A stretch of 64,000 nt of DNA from Alphaproteobacteria bacterium (GTDB lineage Bacteria > Pseudomonadota > Alphaproteobacteria > JANQMY01), in the NCBI GenBank assembly GCA_028289425.1, contig JANQPL010000011.1, positions 124,001 to 188,000 of the forward strand, in the 5' to 3' direction. This document shows, in pieces, positions 42,040 through 51,535 of this stretch; the stretch's first letter is position 1, and each line of letters opens with the position of its first letter. Under the pieces are notes generated by a model. The model was given only the letters and a program-made list of their open reading frames with translations, had not been told where the DNA came from and ran no database searches. The position numbers were made by a program, and so were the translations under genes.

Positions 42040-42828
42040 ATGGACCTGCAAAACAAAGTCACCGTCATAACGGGCGCGGGCAGCGGGATTGGCGCCGCCT
42101 GCGCCAAAGCGTTCGCAGCCAAGGGCGCGCGGGTCGCTGTGGTCGATCTCAACCAAGCGAACGCCGAACAAGTGGCCGCCGACATCGGCAGCAAAGCCTA
42201 TGCTTGCGATGTGGGAAACGAAGCCGCCGTCAATGACATGATTGCTGCCGTCGAAAACGATTTCGGCGATGTGGACATTCTGTTCAACAATGCGGGCATT
42301 GCCACGGGCACGGATCTCATGCGCACGGACATCGACGTCTGGCAGCGCCAATGGGACGTAAACGTGATGGCCCATGTGTACAGCACGCGCGCGGTGTTCC
42401 CGAAAATGCTGGCGCGGGGCGACGGCTACCTCATCCAAACGGCCTCCATGGCCGGCTACCTGACCAGCCAAGGCATGCTGACTTATGCGGTCACCAAACA
42501 TGCGGTGGTGGGGTTTGCCGAGTGGATGTCCATCACCTATCACGACAAGGGCGTGCGCACGTCTTTGCTCGCGCCGCTCGGCGTGGCCACGCCCATGCTA
42601 GACAAGATCGGCGGCGATTTTGCCAAAGATACGGCGGGCCCCATCAAAACGCCCGAGCAAGTGGCGGACATGGTGGTCGACGCGGTGGAAGCAGAAAAGT
42701 TCCTTATCCTGACGGATGAGATTGCGGAAACCTGGATGGGCTACAAGCAAAACGACATCGAACGCTGGCTCACCGGCATGCGCAGACAGCAAGCAAAGAT
42801 GGACGCAGCGCGGAGTGCATCTGCGTAA
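42040..42828 (+). CDS. Short-chain dehydrogenase/reductase
   Basis: A 262-residue classical SDR. The coenzyme loop is VITGAGSGIGAACAKAF, NNAG is present (LFNNAGIATG), and the catalytic Ser-Tyr-Lys are in QTASMAGYLTSQGMLTYAVTKHAVVGF. A Gly-rich NAD motif and typical length support a normal active enzyme. Substrate unknown. It follows the nitroreductase by 6 bp. About 190 bp of its 3' end are duplicated as a decayed copy at 43516-43705. Confidence 0.92.
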   Translation: MDLQNKVTVITGAGSGIGAACAKAFAAKGARVAVVDLNQANAEQVAADIGSKAYACDVGNEAAVNDMIAAVENDFGDVDILFNNAGIATGTDLMRTDIDVWQRQWDVNVMAHVYSTRAVFPKMLARGDGYLIQTASMAGYLTSQGMLTYAVTKHAVVGFAEWMSITYHDKGVRTSLLAPLGVATPMLDKIGGDFAKDTAGPIKTPEQVADMVVDAVEAEKFLILTDEIAETWMGYKQNDIERWLTGMRRQQAKMDAARSASA

Positions 42829-42897
42829 TCTGTCGTAGGGAAAATAGTGTTGCCTGCATAACGTTCGTTTCTCACCAATGTCAGACATGGAGCCGAC

Positions 42898-43344
42898 ATG
42901 GACAACGATACGATTACGCGCCAAATCCACATTGAGGCTGATCAGCAGCGCGTATGGGACGCCCTTTCCGACGCGACCGAGTTCGGCAAATGGTTCCATG
43001 TGAAGTTGGATGGGCCTTTTGTCGTGGGAGAGACGACCACCGGAAAAATAACGTATCCCGGGCATGAAGGAATACCTTGGATAACCGTCACAGAAGTGAT
43101 GGCGCCGCCCAAACGGTTTGCCTTTCGGTGGCCGGATTGCGCCCCGGATGAGAGTATCGGCCCCAGCACAATCTGGCTAACGGTCGACTTTGCACTTGAG
43201 TCGCAAAATGGCGGCACATTGGTGACGGTCACAGAGACAGGTTTCGCGGCGTTGCCCGAAGACCGACGTGCTTCAATGCTGCGTGACAATGCCGAAGGCT
43301 GGAACATCCAGACCGTCAATTTAAAGCACTATGTCGAAGGCTGA
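42898..43344 (+). CDS. SRPBCC / AHSA1-like small protein
   Basis: A 148-residue START/Bet v1-fold protein: ITRQIHIEADQQRVWDALSDATEFGKWFHVKLDGPF, FRWPDCAPDESIGPSTIWLTVDFAL and TLVTVTETGFAALPEDRRASMLRDNAEGWNIQTVNL are typical of the AHSA1/SRPBCC set. They bind hydrophobic ligands. It stands between the SDR gene and the duplicated fragment. AGCCGACATGG gives a modest ribosome site. No clear partner is present in the neighbourhood. Confidence 0.82.
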   Translation: MDNDTITRQIHIEADQQRVWDALSDATEFGKWFHVKLDGPFVVGETTTGKITYPGHEGIPWITVTEVMAPPKRFAFRWPDCAPDESIGPSTIWLTVDFALESQNGGTLVTVTETGFAALPEDRRASMLRDNAEGWNIQTVNLKHYVEG

Positions 43345-43515
43345 TCGCGCATCGGTGTTCGCCGCTTGGGGAGTAAAGGGGACACCACACATAGTTCCGA
43401 AATACAAGTCGAACGGTGAAACCGAACCGCCCCCAATTTAGATGGCGGATAGATGGGGCGCTCCGAACGGATCAGGTGCTTAGAGATTTTGATTTTAGTA
43501 TCCCGTCTATTCTCC

Positions 43516-43705
43516 AAAACGCCGGAGCGAGTACCAGACATGGTGATTGACGCGGTGGAAGCGGAAAAATTCCTTATTCTGACAGATGAGATTGTCTAAA
43601 CCTGGATGGGGTACAAGCAAAATGACATCGAACGCCGGCTCACCGGCATGCGCAGACAGCAAGCGAAGATGGACGCGGCGCGGGCGGCGGGTGCACGGCG
43701 TAAAC
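43516..43705 (+). pseudogene. Decayed duplicate of the 3' end of the SDR gene at 42040
   Basis: This stretch aligns with 42646-42828 at about nine in ten bases. It reads MVIDAVEAEKFLILTDEIV, then a stop codon (GTC TAA where the parent has GCG GAA), then TWMGYKQNDIERRLTGMRRQ. It has no start or N-terminal two thirds. No ribosome site or Rossmann part is nearby. It is a partial, non-functional copy of the upstream SDR. Confidence 0.85.
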
Positions 43706-43844
43706 TCACTCAAAGAAATCTGTGTCGATTAGCAAACATCTACATTCGGCCCAATGCGGACACTGTCTCTCTAGCGAAAGTTTGAGTTGCTTTGGATCGC
43801 GCACGTGTGATTGTGAGTGACGAGACAGATCCAATAGGTGACAC

Positions 43845-44717
43845 ATGCAGACCACCGACTCATCCGAAAGTCGGACAGATACAGCGCTGGGAGACCTCAA
43901 GCAGCAATCCGTCCCGATTGCTTTTACCTATTTCCTGAGCTTCCTCGAAAACCTGTTCGAGCTTGCCTATCCATGGGCCATTGGTGTTGCGGTCAACGGT
44001 TTAGTTGCCGGGCAAACGGCCCTGATATGGCCACTCATCGCGATCTGGGTCGGTCACATTGCTGTTGGTGCCTTTCGCCAACTCTACGACACGCGCCTGT
44101 TCTCCCGGCTTAACGCCCGCATGGCTCGAAAGACGGTGCGCGACCAACGTGAGGACGAGGCTACCGTCAGCGAAATTTCGGCACGGGTCGAGATGATCGA
44201 GGAACTGATAGAGTTTCTTGAAGAAGAGATGCCGGTGTTTCTCGCAATGATCGTTGGGCTGGTTGGCAGTTTGGTGTTTCTCGCGTTCTACGATCTTGGC
44301 TCAGGTTTGGTCATGCTGGGGTTGATGATCCCGATTATTGTCATCAACACGATCGCGGGAAGGCGCGCGTACCGGAACAATGTGGCGTTGAACACACAAT
44401 GGGAAAAACAAGTTCAAGTCATTAGCGATCCGCGGCCAAGGCGCTGGAAGGTTCACTTCGGACGGATGGCAAAGTGGCGCGTGCGCCTGTCCGACTTAGA
44501 CGCCATGAGCTGGTCGCTCGCACAAGTCTGCGCCTTGGTCGCAGTCGTCATTGTTCTTTATCGCGCGGCCACAGCCCAGGATCCGATGGTGGGGGACATT
44601 TTCGCGATTCTTGCCTACGCCTTGCGCATCGAAGAAAGGATCGACGACGTCCCGACCATCGTTCAACAAATTGGACGGCTCATTGATATTCGCCGGCGCA
44701 TTCAAAGTGAACAATAA
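43845..44717 (+). CDS. ABC-type six-helix membrane domain without ATPase
   Basis: A 290-residue integral membrane protein with about five or six hydrophobic spans, of the ABC transporter six-transmembrane type: FTYFLSFLENLFELAYPWAIGVAVNGL, MPVFLAMIVGLVGSLVFLAFYDLG and MSWSLAQVCALVAVVIVLYRA. The long loop with RLNARMARKTVRDQREDEATVSEISARV is like the intracellular coupling region. There is no Walker motif here and no ATPase gene in the surroundings, so its partner must be elsewhere or it acts by itself. Confidence 0.77.
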   Translation: MQTTDSSESRTDTALGDLKQQSVPIAFTYFLSFLENLFELAYPWAIGVAVNGLVAGQTALIWPLIAIWVGHIAVGAFRQLYDTRLFSRLNARMARKTVRDQREDEATVSEISARVEMIEELIEFLEEEMPVFLAMIVGLVGSLVFLAFYDLGSGLVMLGLMIPIIVINTIAGRRAYRNNVALNTQWEKQVQVISDPRPRRWKVHFGRMAKWRVRLSDLDAMSWSLAQVCALVAVVIVLYRAATAQDPMVGDIFAILAYALRIEERIDDVPTIVQQIGRLIDIRRRIQSEQ

Positions 44718-44819
44718 AGGCGCGGCGACGGCCACATGCCTGAAAACTCCCAATGTCCGCCTTTGGCGAAGAACCAAATTTCAGCCGTCACAAACGTTTC
44801 CGACAAAAATCGGATGCGC

Positions 44820-45575
44820 TTACAACGCCAACCCTCCGTCGACGGAGAATGTGGCGCCGGTGGCGAATTTGGAGTCGTCGGACGCCAGATAAAGCACAAT
44901 GTTGGCAATATCTTCGGGCTCGCCCAAATGGCCGATCGGGTGGGACGCGACAAAGCCCGCCAACATCTCATCCGGATTCGGCACCTGGGCCATCACCTTA
45001 TCGAGGATCGCGGTTTTGATCGTGCCCGGCGCCACCACATTGCAGCGAATGCCGTTTTGCTGTTGGCCGCAATGAAGCGCGATCGATTGGGTGAACAAGA
45101 TCACGGCCGCCTTGGCCGCGTTATAGGCGGCAAGGCCGGCATTCGCCCGAATGCCCGCGGCGGATGCAATGTTGACGATGGAGCCGCCGCCCGTCTGTTT
45201 CATATTGGCAATGGCGGTTTTGCAGCCCCAGAATACACTGTCCACATCCACATCGAAGGTCTTGCGCCAGCTTGCATAGTCCAGATCTTCGATGGAGCCC
45301 ATGAGGGTGATGCCCGCATTATTGACCAGCGTGTCCACCGGCTGGTCCCTTGACGCTGCTTCCCACACGGCGGCCCACCGGTCCCCGTCGGACACGTCCT
45401 GCTCGACGAACTGGGCTGCACCGCCGATTTCGGCGGCGACTTTATTGCCGCCGTCCACATCGATATCGGTGAGCGTGACCCGCGCGCCTTCGGCCGCCAA
45501 TTTTTCAGCGATCGCGCGCCCCAAGCCCGATGCAGCGCCTGTGACCAGCGCGCATTTTCCACTAATCCGTGCCAT
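44820..45575 (-). CDS. Short-chain dehydrogenase/reductase
   Basis: A 251-residue classical SDR. ALVTGAASGLGRAIAEKLAAEG is the coenzyme loop, LVNNAGITLMG the NNAG, and Ser/Tyr/Lys are in IVNIASAAGIRANAGLAAYNAAKAAV. The C-terminal SVDGGLAL is typical of FabG-like enzymes. The coenzyme preference looks like NAD(H) because Asp follows strand 2 (TLTDIDVDG). Substrate unknown. It ends tail to tail with the ABC membrane gene and starts 32 bp after the PhoD stop, on the same strand as PhoD. Confidence 0.92.
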   Translation of the reverse strand: MARISGKCALVTGAASGLGRAIAEKLAAEGARVTLTDIDVDGGNKVAAEIGGAAQFVEQDVSDGDRWAAVWEAASRDQPVDTLVNNAGITLMGSIEDLDYASWRKTFDVDVDSVFWGCKTAIANMKQTGGGSIVNIASAAGIRANAGLAAYNAAKAAVILFTQSIALHCGQQQNGIRCNVVAPGTIKTAILDKVMAQVPNPDEMLAGFVASHPIGHLGEPEDIANIVLYLASDDSKFATGATFSVDGGLAL

Positions 45576-45607
45576 GACGTTTCCTTTTGTTGCAAAATTC
45601 GGGATAC

Positions 45608-47485
45608 TTAAACGCGACGCAGCGGTCCGACAGCCCCATCTTCGTTCGGCGATACAACAAAACTGCGCAGTGTTTTAGTTTTAAACTCGCGCGATTCAAC
45701 CGTATCGACGACGATATAATCCGCACGCGCTTGGGTCGGAGTCAAGGTAAGCACGATGGCACCTTGGGGGTTCAAATTCGCATATTTGATCTCTTCATTT
45801 GAAGCCGCAATCGCACCGCCCAAATCCACATCGGTCATTTTGAGGATTTGCCCAAGTGTGGACGAAGACACGGCCGTGGTGGCGAACTCGACGCCGACGC
45901 GCTTGCGTTCTTCCGAGTCGATCAACTCATTGGCCCAAAAGGTGTGCGTGTCGCCCGTGAGCACAATCAAATTGGCTTCGCTTGCTTTGGCCAATTGATA
46001 AACCCGGTCGCGGGCCGCGGGATAACCGTCCCAGCCGTCCAGATTGGCCGGCAGGCCAAGTCTGGCAAAAGTCGTGAAGCGGCGCGCAAGCGGGTTCTCC
46101 TCAAGCAATGCGTCCATGCGTGCTTTGGGCAGAACGTTGCTCAGATCCGGGAACACAAAACGCGCCATCATCACCGGATTGCCGAGCACCTGCCACACGG
46201 CGCCCGATGCTTTGGAGGCGGCAAGCTCCTGCCCTAGCCACTGTTCTTGATCCTGGCCAAGAAGTTCGCGGGCTTCCGTCCCCAGAATTTCGTTCATGAA
46301 TTTATCCGCATTCGGAAGAAACTGAACGCCATCCGGCAGGTTCTCCGGATCCATGGCCGAGATTTCCGCATAATTGAGGATCGGTTGCGGCACGTCGCCG
46401 GTCATGTTGAAAGGTGTTTTGATGGTGCGCACATCGGCGGGATCAAGCGCATTCAGCACCGCTTCCTCGGTGATCGCCACCGGCGCGTCCGGGTCCGTGA
46501 AATCGAACGGCGTTTCCACAAACGGCAGATCGGCGGCGTAGTCGAACTGCTTGTCGCGGCCGATAAGTCGTGCCTCCACCATGACGATCGACGCCAGCGA
46601 TCCCGCCTGGAAAGAACGCTGGATCGCCGCCAAATCGTCAGACGGCGTGCGGATCGGCAGCCATTCATGATAGGCGCGGGTGAAAGCGGCTTTGCGCTCG
46701 TCCCAACTGCCTTCGCTGCCATCTTCCGCGTGGTTTTGCGCGCCCTTCATCCAACTGTTGTTGGCGGTTTCATGATCGTCCCAAATGGCAATCATGGGCA
46801 CATGGGCGTGCAAGGCTTGCAGATCCGGATCGGTTCGGTAGAGCGCGTAACGCTGCCGGTAATCGCTCAGTGTAAGGAGTTCATGGGGCGGCACATTGAA
46901 ACGGCCGATGCGATTGCCCACATCCGTGCCATAGCCGTCCGCGCCGTATTCATAGATGTAGTCCCCCAAATGAACCGCAAGATCGAGATCCTCGATATCG
47001 GCCATGGCGCGATAGGCGTTGAAAAACCCCGCCGGATAATTGGAGCAGGACAGCACGGCCAGTTTGAGTGACTCTGCGTCCCCCGTCGGCAGGGTTTTTG
47101 TACGGCCTGTAGGGGAAAGCTGGTCGCCGACACGGAATCCATAATAATAGGTTGTGCCCGGCGCCAGCCGGTCCACATCAATCTTGGCAATGTAGTCGCC
47201 TTCTGCATCGACCACCACATCGCCGGAACGTGCTTCCCATTGCAGATCTTCGTCCCAGGCGACCACCCAGGTCACCGGGACGGACGTAGTGCCTTCATCG
47301 TCAGGCGTCACCCGGGTCCAGATCATCACGCGGTCATTGAGGGGATCGCCGCTGGCAACGCCATGGTCGAAAGAAACGCTTGGGGTATCTTCATTGCCGT
47401 CGGAACAGCCCCCCAGCGCCAAAACGCTGGCGCCCGCCAAAAAGCTCGCCAGCGTTTGCCGCCGTGTCCAAACCAAATAGGCCAT
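45608..47485 (-). CDS. phoD: PhoD-family phosphodiesterase/phosphatase, Tat lipoprotein
   Basis: A 625-residue enzyme that hydrolyses phosphate esters in the periplasm. WTRRQTLASFLAGASVLALGGC combines a Tat motif (TRRQTLASF) and a lipobox (LGGC, Cys 27). The N-terminal PhoD domain has DHGVASGDPLNDRVMIWTR and the metal site is seen in AVHLGDYIYEYG, IWDDHETANN and LTGDTHTFWANEL. Metal is Ca and Fe in known PhoD proteins. Length is within family range. No pho box was recognised. It may share a transcript with the SDR gene downstream. Confidence 0.92.
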   Translation of the reverse strand: MAYLVWTRRQTLASFLAGASVLALGGCSDGNEDTPSVSFDHGVASGDPLNDRVMIWTRVTPDDEGTTSVPVTWVVAWDEDLQWEARSGDVVVDAEGDYIAKIDVDRLAPGTTYYYGFRVGDQLSPTGRTKTLPTGDAESLKLAVLSCSNYPAGFFNAYRAMADIEDLDLAVHLGDYIYEYGADGYGTDVGNRIGRFNVPPHELLTLSDYRQRYALYRTDPDLQALHAHVPMIAIWDDHETANNSWMKGAQNHAEDGSEGSWDERKAAFTRAYHEWLPIRTPSDDLAAIQRSFQAGSLASIVMVEARLIGRDKQFDYAADLPFVETPFDFTDPDAPVAITEEAVLNALDPADVRTIKTPFNMTGDVPQPILNYAEISAMDPENLPDGVQFLPNADKFMNEILGTEARELLGQDQEQWLGQELAASKASGAVWQVLGNPVMMARFVFPDLSNVLPKARMDALLEENPLARRFTTFARLGLPANLDGWDGYPAARDRVYQLAKASEANLIVLTGDTHTFWANELIDSEERKRVGVEFATTAVSSSTLGQILKMTDVDLGGAIAASNEEIKYANLNPQGAIVLTLTPTQARADYIVVDTVESREFKTKTLRSFVVSPNEDGAVGPLRRV

Positions 47486-47579
47486 TGCCGCGCCCCCATG
47501 TGTCGAACCAAATTGGAGGCAAGTCTATAGAGAGCGCGTGTGTCCTTTCAATGACCCAAATGCCGCGTAACGTGATCGG

Positions 47580-48032
47580 TTAGTTGATGGGCGCCGACAT
47601 GATGCGGGCGCTGGCCACGTCCCTCAAAACGCGGTTCTCCAGTTCCGCATTCTCCAGCCGCGACTTGACCACGTCGCCCATACTCACAATACCTTTGAGA
47701 ATGCCGTCTTCCATGAGCACCACGTGGCGCAGCCGGCGCTGAGTCATCAGCCGCACCGTGTCTTGAACGGACGTGTCAGGGTCCGACACCACAAGCGGCG
47801 CCTTCGCCAGCTCTTTGGCACGCAAAGTGAGCGCTTCCGTTCCGTGATCAGACAAGGCATGAATGATGTCGGTTTCGGTCACGATGCCTGAAACCTGACC
47901 CATCCCATCCAACACGACCACCGAGCCGATACGGTGCGCCTTCATGGTGCTCACAATCGCCCCCACCATCACTTCGCCCCCAATGGTGACGACGTGGGAT
48001 CCCTTATCCGTCAAAATCTCTTTGAACTGCAT
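47580..48032 (-). CDS. Two-CBS-domain protein
   Basis: A 150-residue protein made of two CBS domains: VMVGAIVSTMKAHRIGSVVVLDGMGQVSGIVTETDIIHAL and DTSVQDTVRLMTQRRLRHVVLMEDGILKGIVSMGDVV. CBS pairs bind adenosine nucleotides and act as energy sensors. No enzyme domain is attached, so a partner is needed. The ATG at 48032 (MQFKEIL) is the best start, with AAGGGAAACACG upstream in gene sense. The frame stays open to 48152, but that part is basic and unlike the family. It is not in an evident operon. Confidence 0.88.
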   Translation of the reverse strand: MQFKEILTDKGSHVVTIGGEVMVGAIVSTMKAHRIGSVVVLDGMGQVSGIVTETDIIHALSDHGTEALTLRAKELAKAPLVVSDPDTSVQDTVRLMTQRRLRHVVLMEDGILKGIVSMGDVVKSRLENAELENRVLRDVASARIMSAPIN

Positions 48033-48344
48033 CGTGTTTCCCTTCTTGTGCCGCGCACGCGCGGACGGTTGTGTTGCTTCGCTGGGAAACCGCTGATCAC
48101 TTGCGCGTAACACCGACCACCTGCATGACGCTGAACCGGCGCGCTCCCGCAAGGCTTAAGGGTTTCTTGAAAAAAGTGAACACCGAGAACGTAGGGGAAA
48201 CAAGAGTTTTCTGCGCCAAATCGCTCGATATTGGGTTCAAATGGGCGTCCTATTGGTTAATGGCTCGATTCGGTTCCAAAAAAAGACTATGCCTTCTGAA
48301 AAGCCGACCAGGCAGGAAAGCTACAAAACAGGGAGACAGGACCC
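48033..48344. other. Divergent control region of the CBS and GST genes
   Basis: About 310 bp between the start of the CBS gene and the start of the GST gene. No gene, repeat or terminator is seen. The part near 48230-48300 is AT-richer and probably holds the GST promoter (TTGGTTAATGG and a TATGCC box are weak candidates). Confidence 0.45.
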
Positions 48345-48968
48345 ATGAAACTCTATGACGACCAGGGCGCGCCAAATCCAAGACGCGTGCGCATTTTTCT
48401 GGCGGAGAAAGGGGTGGAGGTGGAAACCGTGCCCGTCAGCATTATGAAAGGCGAGCACAAGCAGGATGCCTACCGGAAAATCTCGCCCATGTCGCGGGTT
48501 CCCGCCTTGCAGCTAGACGACGGCACCGTGATTTTGGAGTCCGTTTCCATCTGCCGCTATATCGAATGTTTGCATCCGGAGCCCAATTTGTTGGGAACGA
48601 CCCCACAAGAAATCGCCCAGATCGATATGTGGTCCCGGCGCATGGAAAGCGAATTGATGGCGCCCATGGCGGCCACTTTTCGGCACACAAACCCGAATAT
48701 GGCCGCGCTTGAAAAACAGGTTCCTGAATTCGGCGAAAACCAGCGGGCCATCGCCAATCGGCGGCTGGCCATGTTGAACGACGATTTGGCGGATCGCGAA
48801 TTCATCGCCGGCGACCGGTATACCCTCGCCGACATCACCGCCCAATGCACGCTGGAATTCTTTCCACGACTCGCCGAGTTCGACTTGAAGGATGAGTACG
48901 TTCATCTCAACCGGTGGCGGGAAGCGGTCAAAAATCGCCCGGCTGCCCGTGCGTCGATTGGCAAATAG
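48345..48968 (+). CDS. Glutathione S-transferase
   Basis: A 207-residue GST. The N-terminal thioredoxin-like half is MKLYDDQGAPNPRRVRIFLAEKGVEVETVPV with SRVPALQLDDGTVILESVSICRYIE as the glutathione site (the VPAL cis-Pro and ES pair). The all-helical half has DREFIAGDRYTLADITAQCTLEFFP with the N-capping motif. It conjugates glutathione to electrophiles. GGGAGACAGGACCC precedes the ATG. No neighbour suggests a substrate. Confidence 0.92.
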   Translation: MKLYDDQGAPNPRRVRIFLAEKGVEVETVPVSIMKGEHKQDAYRKISPMSRVPALQLDDGTVILESVSICRYIECLHPEPNLLGTTPQEIAQIDMWSRRMESELMAPMAATFRHTNPNMAALEKQVPEFGENQRAIANRRLAMLNDDLADREFIAGDRYTLADITAQCTLEFFPRLAEFDLKDEYVHLNRWREAVKNRPAARASIGK

Positions 48969-49076
48969 CTGCCTGGTCCGAGGCCTATCGAATCCTGCTC
49001 CTCATGGGCCGCTTTGACAGGCAGCCAGATTTCCGGCAAAGAGCGCCTTTCAACCCTTAATCGATAGGCCTATGCC

Positions 49077-49868
49077 GTGACAGATATCCTGACGCTCGAG
49101 CATCACGGGCCCGACACGTATGTCGGCGAAAGCCCGGACTATGAGTGGGGACGCATCTATGGCGGATTGGTGGTGGCGCAGGCTTTGAAGGCCGCTGCCC
49201 TGTCCGTGACCGAGCCGCACACGGTTCATTCCTTGCACGCCTACTTCATTCTTGGCGGCAATCCGGCTGAACCCGTGCGGTATGAGGTGGACCGCCTGCG
49301 CAACGGTAAATCCTTCACGACACGGCAAGTGGTGGCACGGCAAAGCGGCGGGGCCATCCTCAACCTGTCGGCCTCTTTCCAGAAACATGAAGAAGGGCCG
49401 GATATCCAAACCCCACAGCTCAACGATATTCCGAAGCCGGATGAATTGGAGACGGACCGGCAAATCCCGGCTCGGGAATCCCGCACCGTGAGCTATGACC
49501 GGGAACCGCCCCTGTCCAGGCAATGGGTGCGCTATACGGACCCCATATCCGACAACCCGTTGGATCATGCTTGTGCTCTTGCTTATTTGACGGACTCAAA
49601 CGCCATGTCGGCCATTCGCGCGGGTCACCCCAAGGAGGAACATGATCGGCGCCGGCAACACCGCGACCGGTTTATGGGCGCAAGTCTGGACCATGCCGTC
49701 TGGTTCCACCGGCCGGTGAAAGCCGACGATTGGCTCCTGCTGGATATGCGGTCGCTGGGCATGATCGGTTCGCGTGGGCTTGCCCTTGGTTGGGTCATCG
49801 ACACCCATGGCTCCCATGTGGCAACGATCGCCCAAGAAGGTTTGTTGCGGGAAAAAAAACCCAAGTAA
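49077..49868 (+). CDS. tesB: Acyl-CoA thioesterase II
   Basis: A 263-residue double hot-dog thioesterase. SLHAYFILGGNPAEPVRYEV, VDRLRNGKSFTTRQVVARQ and SLDHAVWFHRPVKADDWLLLDM with the conserved D/Q/T patterns match TesB. It frees fatty acids from acyl-CoA. The start is GTG at 49077 (MTDILTLEHHG), since no ATG is in frame. E. coli TesB is 286 residues, so it is slightly short. It is followed after 56 bp by glpD. Confidence 0.9.
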   Translation: MTDILTLEHHGPDTYVGESPDYEWGRIYGGLVVAQALKAAALSVTEPHTVHSLHAYFILGGNPAEPVRYEVDRLRNGKSFTTRQVVARQSGGAILNLSASFQKHEEGPDIQTPQLNDIPKPDELETDRQIPARESRTVSYDREPPLSRQWVRYTDPISDNPLDHACALAYLTDSNAMSAIRAGHPKEEHDRRRQHRDRFMGASLDHAVWFHRPVKADDWLLLDMRSLGMIGSRGLALGWVIDTHGSHVATIAQEGLLREKKPK

Positions 49869-49924
49869 GATTGAAAGTAAGATCGCCGGATCATGGTTGC
49901 TTTCCCCTATCGGCTTGACCGCTT

Positions 49925-51514
49925 ATGACCTCGGACCATTTGGACCTTCGCAATCGCACCAAGCTGTTCGACGCGCTGGAAGAACGCCCATTTGACCTGA
50001 TCGTGATCGGCGCGGGCGCGACCGGAGCGGGCGTTGCGCGCGACGCGGCGTTGCGGGGGCTTTCCGTCGCTCTGGTGGAAGCACGGGATTTTGCCTCCGG
50101 CACCAGCAGCCGCAGCTCCAAACTGATCCATGGGGGCTTGCGCTATCTGGCCCAAGGCGAGTTGGGCTTGGTTCAAGAAGCCGCATCCGAGCGGCAAATC
50201 TTGCGCAATGTGGCGCCCCATTTGGCGCGCATAACGCCGTTTATCGTGCCTGCCCATTCCAAATTGGCGGCCACCCGCTTGCGTGCCGGCCTTTGGACCT
50301 TCGAAAAACTGGGGTCCGTGCCTCCCGAAGAACGTCATGAATATTGGTCCGCCCAAGAACTTGCCCGGAAAGAACCGGCACTGATCACAAAGGATATTAC
50401 GGGGGCGATCGTCTATTCGGAATTCCTGACCGACGATGCGCGCCTGACCCTCGCCAATGTGCGGTCCGCCGCCGCGGCGGGCGCGGTGGTTGCCAACTAT
50501 ACGCAGGTGACAAAAGTTATCCGCGAAGGCGACAAGGCCGTGGGTGTCATCGTCAAAGCCAATCTCGAGAATGAACACCGGGAGATCCCCGTACGTGGGC
50601 GGGTCATCGTCAACGCCGCGGGACCATGGGTCGACGCGATCCGCGCCCTAGAGGATGAAGGCGCGCAAAGCCGCCTTACCCTTACCAAGGGCATTCACAT
50701 TGTTTTCGAGCGCGAGCGCGTGCCCGTGTCGCGCACGGCCATCATTACAGCCCCCGACAAGCGCACCCTCTTTGTGGTGCCGCGCGGGGAGTTCACCTAT
50801 ATCGGCACCACCGACACTTTTTATCCGGAAGCGGATTATTGGCCGAAAGTGGAAACATCCGACATCTCATATTTGTTCGACACAATGAACAGGGCGTTCG
50901 ACATCAGCCCGATTTCGTCGACCGACGTGGTATCGATCTGGTCGGGCGTGCGCCCGCTGGTCAGCCAGCCGGGCAAGAAGCCTTCCGAAATATCGCGCAA
51001 AGATGAAGACTGGCTAGGCCCTTCCGGCATCATCACGATTGCGGGCGGCAAGCTCACCGCTTTCCGCAAAATGGCGGAGCGCATCGTGGATAAGGTGGCG
51101 GACCGTCTGGGCGATACGGTCGACCCCTGCACGACCAACGATCAGTTGCTGCCGGGCGGCGATTGCGACATGGCGGCCTTGCGCACATCGGATGTGTTCG
51201 CCAACCGGTCCGCCGCCTTTATCGACCGGCTGGCCCATCTTTACGGTGGAGAAGCGCCGGACGTGGTGCAAGCGGGCGGAAATGTCACCGCGGAGGCGGC
51301 GCACGCGGTCTTACGCGAAGGTGCCGTCACACTTGAAGATTATTGGGTGCGCCGCAGCGCACGGGCTTGGTTCGATCATGAAGGCGGCATGAAGACGCTT
51401 GCCCCGGCTGCCGACAAAATGGCCGACCTGCTGGACTGGTCACCGGATGAAAAGAAGCGGCAGATCGATGGGTGCCGCTACCTGCACGAAGAAAGCCTGT
51501 CGGCCCTGCCATAA
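49925..51514 (+). CDS. glpD: Glycerol-3-phosphate dehydrogenase (aerobic, FAD)
   Basis: A 529-residue enzyme that oxidises sn-glycerol 3-phosphate to dihydroxyacetone phosphate and reduces ubiquinone at the inner membrane. The FAD loop is DLIVIGAGATGAGVARDAAL, followed by SSRSSKLIHGGLRYLAQGE and TLTKGIHIVFER. GGKLTAFRKMAERIVDKV and the C-terminal cap are typical of GlpD. Length is normal. No glpF or glpK is in the window. The next gene, an AGPS-like FAD enzyme, begins 21 bp on, so both are in one transcript and may share dihydroxyacetone phosphate chemistry. Confidence 0.95.
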   Translation: MTSDHLDLRNRTKLFDALEERPFDLIVIGAGATGAGVARDAALRGLSVALVEARDFASGTSSRSSKLIHGGLRYLAQGELGLVQEAASERQILRNVAPHLARITPFIVPAHSKLAATRLRAGLWTFEKLGSVPPEERHEYWSAQELARKEPALITKDITGAIVYSEFLTDDARLTLANVRSAAAAGAVVANYTQVTKVIREGDKAVGVIVKANLENEHREIPVRGRVIVNAAGPWVDAIRALEDEGAQSRLTLTKGIHIVFERERVPVSRTAIITAPDKRTLFVVPRGEFTYIGTTDTFYPEADYWPKVETSDISYLFDTMNRAFDISPISSTDVVSIWSGVRPLVSQPGKKPSEISRKDEDWLGPSGIITIAGGKLTAFRKMAERIVDKVADRLGDTVDPCTTNDQLLPGGDCDMAALRTSDVFANRSAAFIDRLAHLYGGEAPDVVQAGGNVTAEAAHAVLREGAVTLEDYWVRRSARAWFDHEGGMKTLAPAADKMADLLDWSPDEKKRQIDGCRYLHEESLSALP

Positions 51515-51535
51515 TCCACCAGGGAAGAGGGTGTC

